This document shows, in pieces, positions 21,059-32,996 of a DNA stretch of 64,000 bases. The DNA comes from Emergomyces orientalis. Its lineage: Eukaryota > Ascomycota > Eurotiomycetes > Onygenales > Ajellomycetaceae. The translations under genes were made by a program, and so were the position numbers. Every line of letters begins with the position of its first letter. Positions within the stretch are counted from its first letter, which is position 1. The notes beneath the pieces are model-generated. The model was given only the letters and a program-made list of their open reading frames with translations, ran no database searches and had not been told where the DNA came from. Location: contig MOWL01000088.1 in the NCBI GenBank assembly GCA_002110485.1, forward strand, positions 124,001 through 188,000, in the 5' to 3' direction.

Positions 21059-24052
21059 ATGTCGAAAATCAATATCAAAACGACCTTCGAAGTAGCAAAT
21101 ATCATTCGCCCGATTTATACAGGCGGAAGTGTTTCGCTCGACGCAAGCGGCCAGCTTTTGGTAACCTGTGTTGGCGAAGATGTCTTGATTACGGATCTAA
21201 AGACTGGTGGGCAACTAGCAACAATTGAGGGAGTAAGTTGAGTGATAATATTTTGACCTGCGTCGGCATCACTAACAACTGGGAACCACTCTAATAGGAT
21301 GGAGAGGTGGTTACAAGTATATCAAGTATGCTCTCCTTGTCAAATTCTCAATTTGAATCTATTACCAACTTTATATCTAGTAACCCCGTCAGCATCACAC
21401 CTAGCAATATGCTCGCGATCGTTGTCGATGAGGATTTACTCCCTTGCGCAATTGGAAAATCCCTCCCGCTCCATACAGGTGGACCTCCTCAGAACCCTCA
21501 AGCCCCATACTTCTCCCGTAGTTACCTCAGCCATTGATGCGACTGGAACCTTGTTGGCTACAGGCAGTTCGGATGGGTCAATAAAAATATGGGATGTACG
21601 ACGGGGATTTGCAACACATACTTTCCATGGCCACGGAGGGGTGATATCTGCCCTCTGCTTTTTCGAGGCAGCGGGGCCCAGTGCTGCCGATGAATCTTCT
21701 AGTAAGCAGAAGAGTGAAAGATCGAAGCCCTCATACACTAGCGATAGTCACAGAAATGGAGATCTTGGTCCCTCCACCGCGGGATTCCGGCTTGCCTCTG
21801 GTAGTGAAGATGGGAAAATTCGGGTGTGGGACCTGCATAAGAGGAAAAGCATCGCATCACTCGAGTCGCACGTTTCCGTTGTGCGCAGCCTGTCGTTTTC
21901 ACCTTCTGAAAACGCCCTTTTGTCCGCCAGTCGAGATAAGACCTTGATTATATGGGATGCCAGGACCTGGAAGACCCGAAGAATTATTCCGGCGCTTGAA
22001 AGTGTTGAGGCAGCAGGTTTTCTGTCTGACGAGTCGCTCTGCTACACTGGTGGAGAAAATGGCCGGTTGAGAATATGGGATCCAAACAGGGGAAGCGAAA
22101 TCACAAGAGACCAAGATCCTGGTCTGGAACAAGAAGCCATAATTGTATGCGAATATTCTGCAAATTTGCCATGGGTCATGACGATCCATGCGGATCAGAC
22201 CCTGAGACTACATTCTATTGAGCCTCTTCTGTCGTTGAAGCCCGGCACGAAAACCGAACCCTTACCTATAACACGCCGAATTTCGGGGAACGACGATGAA
22301 GTTATCGACCTGGCTTGCGTTGGCCGCGATCGATCCTTGGTGGCCTTGGCTACCAATACCGAATATATTCGAATCGTTTCTACAAACAAAGAAAATGCTA
22401 CAGGCTCGCAGGTCGGGGAAGAACAAAACTATTTTGGTGCAGACGTCACTCATCTAGAAGGGCATGAGGATATTATTATCTGCCTCGACGTCGACTGGTC
22501 AGGTTGCTGGCTGGTGACGGGTGCGAAAGATAATACGGCACGGTTATGGCGTATTGATGCCGAATCATCATCCTTCACTTGTTTTACCACTCTTACTGGC
22601 CATGCAGAGTCAGTGGGTGCTATTGCATTTCCCCGGTGCCGACCTCCACCAAGCTCTCCCGCTTATAAAGACCCACTGAACCATCCACCCCCTTTCCTTT
22701 TCACTGGATCTCAAGACCGCACTCTAAAGCGATGGGATACTTCTAAGCTATTTGCGCCCAAGGGTCACAACACGAGTGCACCGAAGGCACTGTATACACG
22801 GAAAGCCCACGACAAAGATATCAATGCACTTGACGTCAATTATTCCTCTACTCTCTTCGCCTCAGCTTCCCAAGATCGCACTGCGAAAATATGGTCCGTA
22901 GAAGACGGTTCCGTTCTAGGGATCCTCCGCGGCCACAAACGAGGCGTCTGGTCCATCCGATTCGCCCCTAAAGATACCCCAGTCATAACGTCGGATTCGG
23001 GAACTAGTACTAGTCGAGGTGTTGTGGCAACTGCCTCCGCCGACAAGACCATCAAACTCTGGAGTCTTTCAGATTACAGCTGCCTCCTTACTTTTGAAGG
23101 ACATACAAACAGTGTTCTGAAGCTACTCTGGCTACCCCCACCGTTAATTGACAGTGAAAATGAAGACTTATCCTCACGTGGCGCCGTTCAGGTCCATTCT
23201 CTTGTCGCCTCAGCTGGTGCTGACGGTCTAGTCAAGATTTGGTCCCCATACAGTGGAGAAATAGAGACCACCCTTGATAACCACGAGGATCGCGTCTGGG
23301 CATTAGCAACCCCGTCCAGCCCATCTTCTGCCGACAAATCGACCACTAATAACCCCGGCTTCGCTTTAATATCCGGCGGAGCCGACTCCGTCGTCACCTT
23401 CTGGAAAGATACCACTTCTGCCACGCTGTCTGCAGCAGTGAATGCCAATACCGAACGGATTGAGCAGGACCAACAACTACAGAACTACATACATGCCGGC
23501 GCGTACCGAGAAGCCATAACTCTCGCGCTACAGCTAAATCACCCTGCCCGGCTCCTATCTCTCTTCACCGCTGCAATGGATGCATCGCAGACCGCAGGTG
23601 GCGAACCGGAGAAAGAGAGCCTTACTGGGAACCCAGATATTGACACGGTGCTCCAATCCCTTGACAAAGATAATCTCTACTCGCTCCTCCTGCGCGTTAG
23701 AGACTGGAACGCCAATGCTAGAACTGCACCCGTGGCCCAGCGCATTCTATACGCTCTGTCCAAGTCTTACCCACCCTCGACATTTATCGAGTTAGCCAGC
23801 CACCGCCGCATGGCCCCACCAGGGCGGGCAGCTGGTGGTCGGAATAAACATAAGCCGCAATCTATGAAAGAGATTCTGGATACGCTGGTTGCGTATACGG
23901 AGCGGCATTATAAGAGGGTCGAGGAACTTGTGGATGAGAGTTATCTGGTAGAATGGGTTCTGGGAGAGATGGATGGGGGTATTGGTGGCGGAGGGCTGTT
24001 GAATGGGGAAGAGACGGGAGAAGGCCAAGACGTTATGATGGTTGGGATGTGA
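21059..24052 (+). CDS. UTP13: U3 snoRNP/UTP-B WD40 protein Utp13 (TBL3)
   Basis: Exons 21059-21232, 21298-21325 (a 28-nt microexon) and 21381-24052 give 957 aa. Utp13 is one of the tandem-propeller proteins of the UTP-B complex in the small-subunit processome. The start KTTFEVANIIRPIYTGGSVS fits the family. At least ten WD units can be followed, including ATGSSDGSIKIWDVRRG, ASGSEDGKIRVWDL, SASRDKTLIIWD, TGAKDNTARLWR, TGSQDRTLKRWD, ASASQDRTAKIWS, ATASADKTIKLWS and ASAGADGLVKIWS. After about residue 770 comes the C-terminal Utp13 helical domain (NYIHAGAYREAITLALQLNHPARLLSLF). It is longer than the yeast protein because of loop insertions. The same complex is served by RRP9, 8 kb away. Confidence 0.94.
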
Positions 24053-24330
24053 AATTGCGTGGTTTTTCTTATTGTTGTGATATATATAGAAATGCTGGCT
24101 TTTAAAAAGTTCCTGGTATTACTGAGAATACGGCAGGCAGAGGGATGCATTTTGGTGCAAGGAGTTTAAAAGGGGAATGATATACGAATTTAGACATCAT
24201 AATTATATGACTGCAACAGCTTCTTGTGTATCACTTATCATTACTCTGTGGAGCTCCTATATTACACCAAAAATCTAATATCACACCTGAAAGCAGACTG
24301 AATCTTCAAATGGGTATCTTTATATGCATT

Positions 24331-26082
24331 TTAAAACACTTCCTCACGACGCGACCGACCCCTCCTGTTGTCATCACCATCATAGCGATCCCTCCTATCC
24401 TTTGTCGAGACTTTATCCCTATCTCGACGCGAATCTCTGTCAGAATCGCGATCACGTCTCGAAGTCGATGATGAATGGCGGGATCTGTAGTCATCATCAT
24501 CGTTGTATAATTTCCCACTGCCCTTATGTTTCCGATCTCGTTCTCTGTCGCTGCCTCGTCGTGGGACCCCACCCCCATCATCACGATCACTCCTGCGGTC
24601 TCTATGGTACCGGTCATCCCTCCCGCTATCACTCGTGCCCACTTCTCGATCCTCATACCGTTTTCTCCTATCTCTGGCCCTATCCCTATCACCAGGTGTT
24701 TCGCTCCCATTTCCACGGGACTTATGGCCATCGCTTTCACCACCGTCATCATCATAATCCCGTTCAAAACGATGATCCCGATCCCAGTCCCTATCCCGTC
24801 CATTCAACTGTAAATTCTTATCCCTCCTTTCACGCCAGCTATCCTGGCAGTCCTTTTTGGCGCCATCGGACTCTCTCCCTTTAACCAACTGATTGAACTC
24901 CTCTTGCGTAACCATCTCCCCCGTCTTCTTATTCCTCATAAGCACAGGGGTATAAAGCCCCTCACCAGGCTTCTTCGCCTTCCTCATTGCCGATTTCCCC
25001 CAAGCACCCAACTCAACTTCAGAGCCACTGCCACCCTTATCCTTGCCAGGAAGTTCCTTGGCTCCGATGCCGAGATAGCCAGATCTCCTCTCCGGCACGC
25101 GCGCCTTGAGTCCGGCAGGCGTAGCCTTCGCATTCGCATTTGAGCCCCCATATTTGCCTCTACCAATAGGTTCCCCATCCTTCCATCCCATCCCGCGCAA
25201 CAACGCGGCCCCAAATTCCTCGACGGGAATGGCACTATAGTCCGCAAGGCTAGCCGGATCAGGCCTCGATGCAACATCAGCACGGAAAGATTTCGTTTCA
25301 TCGAACCGCTCCTCTTCCGCACCATAGTCTTCATCTCCATAATCATCCTCATCCCTCCCCTTTCTCTTCCCCAGGATGACAAGATCAGATCGTCTCGTCG
25401 TCTGCTCGCCATCCGCCTTACTCTCGCGTATAAGAGCTTGCATGGCAATCTCATCCTGCGTTAATGGCTTTTTCGGCACTTCCCCCTCCACCTGCTTGTC
25501 CTCCGCTTTTTCCACCTCCTCCACATTAACAGCATCCGGCATCTGTAGATCACCACCATCTCCCCCCGTCGCCTCCGGTTTCTCTGCAAGGCTCAATCCA
25601 AACTTCATACTGGGCCCTTCAACATCTACTGCCACCCCGCAAGCACCACCAGAAGCAGCGTTCGCCTCCGCCTCCCTCTGCGCCCTAACTTCCCTCGGCA
25701 ACAAATTCAACCCCCGCCTCTTCCTCTGCCACGGCCTCTCCTGCCAATTATTCTTGCTCTCAACTTTAATAACGAGTGGTTTCTTCTCCTGCTCCGCGCG
25801 CCTGTGGGCACTTATTGCACCGCCAGCTTCGCGGTCGAAGCCCGTCACCTCCTCCGCGGCGGGAGCTTGCTGCTCACTGTCTTCGTTGTCGGAGTCATGG
25901 TCGTGGAATGTGCGGGGGCGACGGGGGAGGATTTCGCTTGGGGATTTGGAGGAGGGGCCATTTTTGGGTTTGATAGTGGGAGTCGAAGATGATGGGGATG
26001 GTTTCTTCTTTTGTGAGGCGGAGGAGAGGGAGATGGAGAAAGGTTTGGGTTTCGGGTTTGTGTTTGTGTTATCGGAGGACAT
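24331..26082 (-). CDS. SPP2: G-patch splicing factor Spp2/GPKOW
   Basis: Single exon, 583 aa. Spp2 recruits and activates the DEAH helicase Prp2 before the first splicing step. Evidence is a family-type N-terminus (FSISLSSASQKKKP), the block KNNWQERPWQRKRRGLNLLP (about residues 110-130), and a G-patch at about 283-320: IPVEEFGAALLRGMGWKDGE then PIGRGKYGG. A KOW-like stretch, ERRSGYLGIGAKELPGKDKG, follows. The last 150 residues are an Arg/Asp-rich tail of RD and RDR repeats, which makes opposite-strand shadow ORFs look long. Alternative homologs such as MOS2/GPKOW share this order. The ATG at 26082 is the first in frame. Confidence 0.9.
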   Translation of the reverse strand: MSSDNTNTNPKPKPFSISLSSASQKKKPSPSSSTPTIKPKNGPSSKSPSEILPRRPRTFHDHDSDNEDSEQQAPAAEEVTGFDREAGGAISAHRRAEQEKKPLVIKVESKNNWQERPWQRKRRGLNLLPREVRAQREAEANAASGGACGVAVDVEGPSMKFGLSLAEKPEATGGDGGDLQMPDAVNVEEVEKAEDKQVEGEVPKKPLTQDEIAMQALIRESKADGEQTTRRSDLVILGKRKGRDEDDYGDEDYGAEEERFDETKSFRADVASRPDPASLADYSAIPVEEFGAALLRGMGWKDGEPIGRGKYGGSNANAKATPAGLKARVPERRSGYLGIGAKELPGKDKGGSGSEVELGAWGKSAMRKAKKPGEGLYTPVLMRNKKTGEMVTQEEFNQLVKGRESDGAKKDCQDSWRERRDKNLQLNGRDRDWDRDHRFERDYDDDGGESDGHKSRGNGSETPGDRDRARDRRKRYEDREVGTSDSGRDDRYHRDRRSDRDDGGGVPRRGSDRERDRKHKGSGKLYNDDDDYRSRHSSSTSRRDRDSDRDSRRDRDKVSTKDRRDRYDGDDNRRGRSRREEVF

Positions 26083-27430
26083 GGCTACGGTAGGGGTGAA
26101 TACGGCAGCCTAGCCAAGAAGAGAAAAAAAGAAAAAAGAAAGAAGAAAAGAAATACGGTTGCAAGTCCGTTTGCTGTGTCATGGGGTTTTCCGGAGAGTT
26201 TGAAGTGTTTCCTTGCTTGGTTTGGTTAAATAACGCTTGGATTTGATCTTGGTGGCGGCAGATAGCGAAATTTTAGACGCGGTAAGCGCCAAGTCCAAAT
26301 ACAACAAACATCTGGTGGTTTCAATCAATATAAATATCTTTTTTCTAAAATACTCACCATTACAAAAATTGACTAGTTACTTCACTGCTGTTCATTTGTT
26401 TCTCCATTCACTGTGCAGACAAAATTCAATAGCCATCATTATTTCATTTTTCAATATCCACCCACTCCATATCCATTAAAACAAACCCTTGAAGGGAGTG
26501 AAAGATTGAATGTCAGTGCTACAAATCAAAAGAATCACACCGCAAAAAGAAGAGTCGTATTATTTTTTTTGATTTCGTGCTCAATTCCATTTTTCAATCA
26601 TTGCCTTCCCTTCACCCCCACCCCCACCCCCTACCTCTCTAATCATTTCACACATTTACCCAGTCATCCTCCACATCATCTCCATCTCCATGCCTCCTGC
26701 ATCCATGTTCACCTCATTCACCATCTGTTCCATACATGCAATGCGGATGAACGAAGTCAAACCACAAGAAAAAAACCATGATATTGGCAGAACAGCCACT
26801 TCACTTAAGAAGAGGGGAAAACCATAAAAATGGTCTTTCTATCAATACAAATACACAACTGTCATAAAGAGAAACGCAAAATCAAAATGGTTTTGAGGGG
26901 AAAGAAAAAGAAAGAGGAGAAAAGAGGAGAGAAGAGAAGAGAAGACTAGGGAAAAAAATTTTGACTAAAAAATTCTTAATTTCAAAAGACAAGGAAACAA
27001 AAAACAAACGCGAAGCGAAGCGAAGCCCACCCAGTCCAGTAGCGTACCTAGAGCATACCTAGCCCTTACGAAAGAAGGGGGGAAAAAAGGATAAAACAAA
27101 ACAAGAAACGGTCCCGCTCGCCTGCTACCTTTCACAACGCATAAATTATGAAAGTATAATAAGAAACAAGAATAAACAGGGAAGAGTAAGAGGTGGTGGA
27201 GGGAGGAGTGTATTGGGGGGATGTATATGGGCGTGATGAAAAACCCTCGTTAACTATATGTACAAGAAAGAGGGCGCAAAATGTATGAGGAGTTTAGGGT
27301 AGTGTAGAGGGTATGGGGAGAAGTAAAGGTAGCGGTAGCGGTAGCGGTAGAGTATAAGAGAGCGGTAGATAGGCAGAACAACCTCCAGTGATCCCCGAAA
27401 TAATGATTTTGGAAAGGAAAAATCGATCAT
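26083..27430. other. intergenic: SPP2 promoter and EAF1 3' region
   Basis: About 1.35 kb without a recognisable gene. A purine-rich A/G stretch lies at about 26885-26955, GCGAAGC repeats near 27007-27025, and a (GGTAGC)n microsatellite at 27328-27350. Since EAF1 is transcribed towards the left here, the right half is probably its 3' UTR. Confidence 0.5.
27328..27350. repeat. (GGTAGC)n microsatellite
   Basis: Nearly four perfect copies of the hexamer GGTAGC, just downstream of the EAF1 stop codon and probably in its 3' UTR. Confidence 0.85.
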
Positions 27431-30400
27431 TCAGCTGGATGCCATCTGCGCCTGTGGCGGCCTCGGACTCTTTCCCGCACCAGGGCCTGCGCCTGGACCT
27501 TGTCCTGGGTTCGGACCCGGGCCAGGTCCACCTTGGCCACTTGCACCCCGATGAGCCTGTGCCGTCGCAGTTCGACTCTGCTGCGCAGCCATGGCAGCAT
27601 TCATCGCCGGCGATCCATTCACACCCATCCGGTTCGGCTGCTGCACGGTTTGGGCGACACGCATCAGCGGCGAATAGCCTTGTGTCTGTTGGTGCGTCTG
27701 TATCGAAGCCGGTCCGCCATTCGGCATGCTCGTGTGCGGGAGCTGGTGCATGTTACCGTCATGGTGCATTTGGTAGCTGGTCTGCATGGATCCCAAGTTG
27801 CCCGCGGCCGCGTTCATGGCTACCTGGGACATGCGCTGTTGTTGGATGTGGTGGAGGCGTTCATTGGCTAGTTTGTTGACTTGCTCCTGGGACATGTTTG
27901 GGTTGGTTCGCTGAATGGTGTTTTGTATGCTGGCTAGAGTTGGGATTCCGCCAGCACTGGCGAAAACGTTGGCAGGGTTGAGTCGGGGAGAAGCGGTGGA
28001 GACCCCCTGGGCAAGGGAGGGGGCATGGAAGGAAGGGCTGTTGACGCCGCTCGCGGCTTGGAATGCGAGCATTGCAGCGTTATTCGGATTCACATTCATA
28101 TTTCCCATGTTCATGTTCGGTGAGGAATGCGGTCCTTGAGGGAGGAATGACTGCTGTTGGCTTTGAAGTTGTTGCTGTCGTGACTGTACCATACGTTGCT
28201 GCTCCTCTTGCACGCGATTAGCTTCGCGGATGATACGCGCGTTGTCTGGAGAAGCTTGCGTAGGGATGCCTGGGCGTCCATTCATTGCCTGCGGAATACC
28301 AGGCTGAGGAATCATCTTCAGCCCCATACCCGAATTTGGCATTCCATTGACTGGAGCACCGTTTGGCATCTGCATGCCTGGATGGGGGCGGGATTGACCC
28401 AGAGACGCATTGACTGGCAGGCCATTGGGAAGACCAGACGGAGCAGGAATTCCCTGGATAACACCGTTCGGAGGCGCACTAGCAGTATTACGCGGAGGCA
28501 CCCCATTAAGCAAAGCTTGCTGGTTTGGCATTTGCCGATGTTGCTGCTGCTGTAGCTGTTGCTGCTGTTGTTGTTGCTGTTGCTGGGCCTGTGCCTGCTG
28601 CTGTTGTGCAACACGTTGCGCCATCGCCATCTAGAAAGCACAGGGTGGTTAGAAAAAGTGTAGATGAATTAAACAAATGCTGGATAGGACTTACTCGCTG
28701 TGCTATCATCGCCTGTTTATACTGCTCCTGGTTCTCCTGGATCTTCATTTCTCGGTCATGCTTCAGGCGACTGAACTCTGCCGGCGTTGATATCGGAGGC
28801 CGTGGCTGATTCACTTCGTTAAGCTTGCGCGAAGCTGCCAAATGGGTAGCTGTAAAGTAAAAAGGCAGCTAGAGTTAGCACGAGTACACAAAGTTTTCAG
28901 ATCGTCTGTCACGCGACCGTGTTTTAAAAAAGAATTTCATACCATGCTGCTGCTTTTGAAGCAACGTTTCCCGTTTCTTAGATAATTTTCTCATGCCATC
29001 GAGAAGTGCCAAGTGCCTGGAGGACCGTTTCCGTTCCACTCTCATGGGTGTTGTAGGCCGTCTCCGAAGAATTGCTGTTGGTGTTGGTGGTGGGTTGCTA
29101 CCCTGCTGCTGCGACTGTGCCTGCGCTTGCGCCTGTGCTTGCGCCTGCTGTTGCTGCTGCTGTGCTGCAAGGACAGTCCGCTGCGCTGACTCCACTCTAG
29201 CGGTGTATGCTCTAAAGTATGGAGTTTTCAGCATCTCCGTAGGAAGCCCTTCTAACTGAACCCACTTCTCAAAACATTCCCACGGAGTCCGCCTATCCGC
29301 GCCCGAAGTAAATAACGACGGGGGGCTTAGGCAGGCCGATATAAGCGACCAATTAAACGAGTACTCCTTAACAATCCTCTTAAGCTCGTCTTCTTCAGCG
29401 CATGTCCATTGTGAAGGCTGTCGTGACTCATAGAATCCTAGAGATGGCATCAAGAACTCTGTGGGAGGTCGGAATACTTGCCCAGGATGGATACGATCAC
29501 GTATATGCTTATTTTGCGGCTGGAAAAGAGCAACATTAGTTTGTTCCGGGGGGATTTCAATGGCATCAACATCAACGTCATCATCATTATCAGAGTAATC
29601 ATATCGGCTTCGTTTGCGAGGCGGCTGCTTGCTGGTAAATTTAAGTTTACCCGTGGCATATTTGGAAACGGGTAGTAACTCTTTTCGCCATGACGAGTCT
29701 GGCGGGAGTTTAAACTGTGGTAAATTGGATTCCGGAGAAATACTGATAGGAGTATAGAGCGGAAGCTCTTCCAGTATCTTTTCAAAGGCAGGGGTCCTTT
29801 CCATCCCAAAGGTAAATTCGTCCGAACCAAGCGAAAATATCGCCGCAGGAACGACACCATCAGACAAATCTGGATGAATTTCATCGTTGAAACCTTCACT
29901 GACAGAATCATCCTCCATTGATGAAATTAAATCAGGCGTCGGTTGAGAATGGGGTACAGAGTCATCGCCCCTGTCGTCACTAGATGATGGGAAGGTTTTG
30001 TTGTCACCGCTCTCATCCATCTTATTAGTCACTGTGGGAACTCGAACTGGTATACGTAGTTCCGCCCTGCGTTCATTACCACTACCAACATATTCCACGC
30101 ACCAATCCGCACATCTCTTCGCAGCTGCGATTTTCCATTTCCGTTCTTCTCTAAAATCCGTACGCATCCATTTCATATGATCCAGCAGAATATCCCAATG
30201 TGTTCCTGAGCGCTCAGGTTCTGCAGATCGTTGTAATTGGCGAAGGGGCCAACGATTGGCGTGCTGCAGTTGGTATATTCGTTTTAATGACCGGCAGTCC
30301 ATCTGTTCATGATACTCGACAAAGTGGTTCGCGGTTGTAAGGGTTTTGTGGGCAGTAGAGAGGAGAGAGCTAAGGTGCATGCTACGTGGAGGATAGTGTG

Positions 30401-32334
30401 CTTTGGCCTGGAAAAGGGTGAAGAGGTAATCCTTTTCCTCATTCGGGGATCTGGCGTGTCCCGAAGGAGTGCGGACCAAGTCTGCCGACTCGTTCTTGTC
30501 AGCAGCAGACTGTTGCTTTGGGAAAACTACAGTCGAAAGCTTGCTTCTCTCCTTGTGGTTTTCCTTTTTGTCCTTGAGACGAGACCGGGCCTGTGAACTT
30601 TCAGACACTGCAGTGGGTGACTCCGATAAAGCCTTATCAGAGGTCTTATCCACAGCTGACTTTGGAGTTTCTCCGAGGATTTCAGAGACAGACCTATGGC
30701 GAATCGCCCCTGAAGAGACTCTTGTTGTCATACGTTCTGGTTGAGATGGAGTTGAGGCCTTTCGGGTTGCACTGGGCAGCGGGGAACCACTTGCACCTTC
30801 TGGCTGACCAAGGCTTGTTGGTGCTGAGCGATATTCATTTGCTTTTGGTACTGGCTCCGATTTGAGTCCCTTTGTATCAAGACGAAGCGAACCATTAACC
30901 ATCGGTCGAGTTTCGGGAGCAACGGTGGTTTTGGATTGTTTAGGAAAGTCAGGTCCATTATATCCGTCCGGTGGTTTCTTCGGAGAAGAAAAGGAATTCT
31001 CGGGGGTAAGTTGAAAGGATGAAAAGGCAGAGCCCGTGTGTGGTGCGTTTTTGATAGGTTTCCCAACCGCGGCAGCTTGTTGTATGCTCGATTGCTCAGC
31101 TTCGAATTTCAACTGTTCATCTGGAGTTGCTGGAGCCCTGCGCGTAGCTGGTACATCTGGTGTATCTGTGGTGGGTACTGGAAAACTTTCTCCATTCTTG
31201 GGAGAGGTTGGAGCTTCAATTTGGGATCCTAGCGGTGGCCGCTCCTTTGCTGGGCTAGTGGCTGGAGTTCTATCAGATACAGAGGTGGTACTTGATAATT
31301 GACCACGGGAAGAGGCTGGAGACAGAGGCTGGTCAGTACTTTTCGGGGATACATCGGTAGCCAGACAAGGTAAATTGCCAGTGTGCGTCCCATGTTGGCG
31401 TTCAGGGGCATCCGAAGTGGACAGCGACGCACCCGTAGCATTATCCTGGATCTCAGCCACGGTTTTCCCAAGGCTTATAGGCAAGTCGTTTTGCGCAACG
31501 GGGATCTCGCCAGTGTCAGTTTTGCCCTGGTTGTCGGAGGCTTCATCCATATCAACATCAGTAACAGGAGTTACAGTAGCTGCGATCGTTTGTTGAGTCG
31601 AGGCAGGTGACGAGAATTCCTTCTCACGTATGGCCTCGTGAGAAGCGCTAGGTGTTGGTTGGGGTTTGGCCAATTCTCCAGAGCCGGCTTGGACTGCCAC
31701 GGACTCCGTATTTCCAGCGCGGGTTCGATCCTGGGGTCGCAAGGTATCTTGAGAGTCGAAGTCGCCATGGTGACCTGTTGAAGGCAACCTTGGTGACGAG
31801 ATGGCAGTCCCAACTGGCGAGAAAATAGGTTTATGCTTATGGCCATCTGTAATGCGATCTGTAGCTGCACTTGTACTTAGAGATCCATGGCTGAGCTTTT
31901 CGTCCCCTGGAGAAACCTGGTGGGCTGCGACATTCGGTCGGTGAGGAAGGGTGCCTTCGTTGAAAAAACGACCTCTACAGACGGATTTAAATATTAGTTT
32001 AACATAACTGCCGTAGGAATGCTTAGGAAAGGACCCAGGAGTAGAATGGAACAAAGGGACATACTTGGTAAGGTCGTTGGCGTCGAGGAATTCTTGTTCC
32101 CTCTGCCGGTACTGAGTGTGTTGGGTTGAGCCCTCGGTCGCACCAGGAAAACCCACGGTCGCAAAGTAGAGCTCGCTCAGTTTGCGCTTCCGCGACAACA
32201 AACAACGTCTAAAAATTACAGTAAGCGAATATTCGAGTTTATACAGGGCCAGAGAGAGTTTTGGATCGCTTGGAATAATTAAATACTCACGCGATCTCAT
32301 CGTGCTTGGACTGTAGCAGCTCGTCACGGAGCAT
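27431..32334 (-). CDS. EAF1: NuA4 complex scaffold Eaf1/Vid21 (HSA and SANT domains)
   Basis: Exons 32334-32291, 32208-32065, 31974-28943, 28849-28695 and 28630-27431 give 1524 aa. Eaf1/Vid21 is the platform of the NuA4 histone acetyltransferase. The N-terminus is built by splicing a 44-nt first exon to SRKRKLSELYFATVGFPGA. After a disordered region of about 650 residues comes the HSA domain (THWDILLDHMKWMRTDFREE then RKWKIAAAKRCADW), which binds actin-related subunits. The SANT domain follows at WTCAEEDELKRIVKEYSFNWSLISACL. Two Gln-rich tracts and a Gln/Pro/Asn-rich C-terminus (about 400 aa) close the protein. Intron 2 (31975-32064) is 90 nt with no in-frame stop, so retention would insert 30 residues. 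Confidence 0.92.
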
Positions 32335-32996
32335 CGAGCCTATCTCGGGCAGCCAACATCCGATTTACGCGCAGAAAGCGGGAGATAGGGGGATAACGAG
32401 GGCATACAAGCAGGAAAAATCGCTCGGAATGGATGGAAATGATGGTGTTGTGATGGAAAACTGAGGGCGCTGACGGGACGCGGGTGTTTGGTGAGGGCTG
32501 CTAGTGGTGGAGGTGAGGTGACTCTGAAAATCGGGTTTGGGAGAGAGAAAGAGAGAGGAGGCAGTAGTCAGCAGTGGGCAGGTTGTTTGGGGGGAGGGAG
32601 GGAGAAAGCGGTACTTCCCAGCAAGTACTGTACCTGGTGGTGGGCGAGGTACCAGCTGGGTCCTCCCACTAACGGAGCTTTGGTTTTAGCGGATGCCGCT
32701 TTTTTCCCTCCAAAACCCAAACCGGGCAAAAAAAGTTATTAGTATATTTTTTTATTTTTTGCTTTGCGGCAAAAACCCAGAGCAGAACAGGATATTGAGG
32801 ATAGGCTAGTTTACTTACTTCATATTACCGGGAACAATACAGGTTAAATATAGGTAAAGTATACTTGCTTTTGCTTCTGCTGATATCACTGGGTGGCCCT
32901 TTTTTTTTGTATTATATTTTACTAATTGGGTCTTAGGTGCCTCCCTACTTCACCTGTATATCAAGCCTATATCCTGTATATCTAGCATCTACAACT
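32335..32996. promoter_or_regulatory. divergent promoter region of EAF1 and MAK11
   Basis: About 660 bp between divergent start codons. It contains purine-rich and AT-rich blocks. An ORF reading MVRAASGGGEV at 32488-32742 has no protein-like features. No defined element was recognised. Confidence 0.45.

Noticed and set aside
24306..24884. Long ORFs on both strands over the SPP2 tail
   Set aside because: They result from the Arg/Asp repeats of SPP2 read in other frames.
28410..28809. Plus-strand Cys-rich and Ala/Val-rich ORFs
   Set aside because: They are antisense readings of the CAG-type Gln tract of EAF1.
32937..32996. Upstream ATG for MAK11
   Set aside because: It is in frame but adds residues with no family likeness. 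The ATG at 32997 begins MAKRKRDD, as expected for a nucleolar protein.
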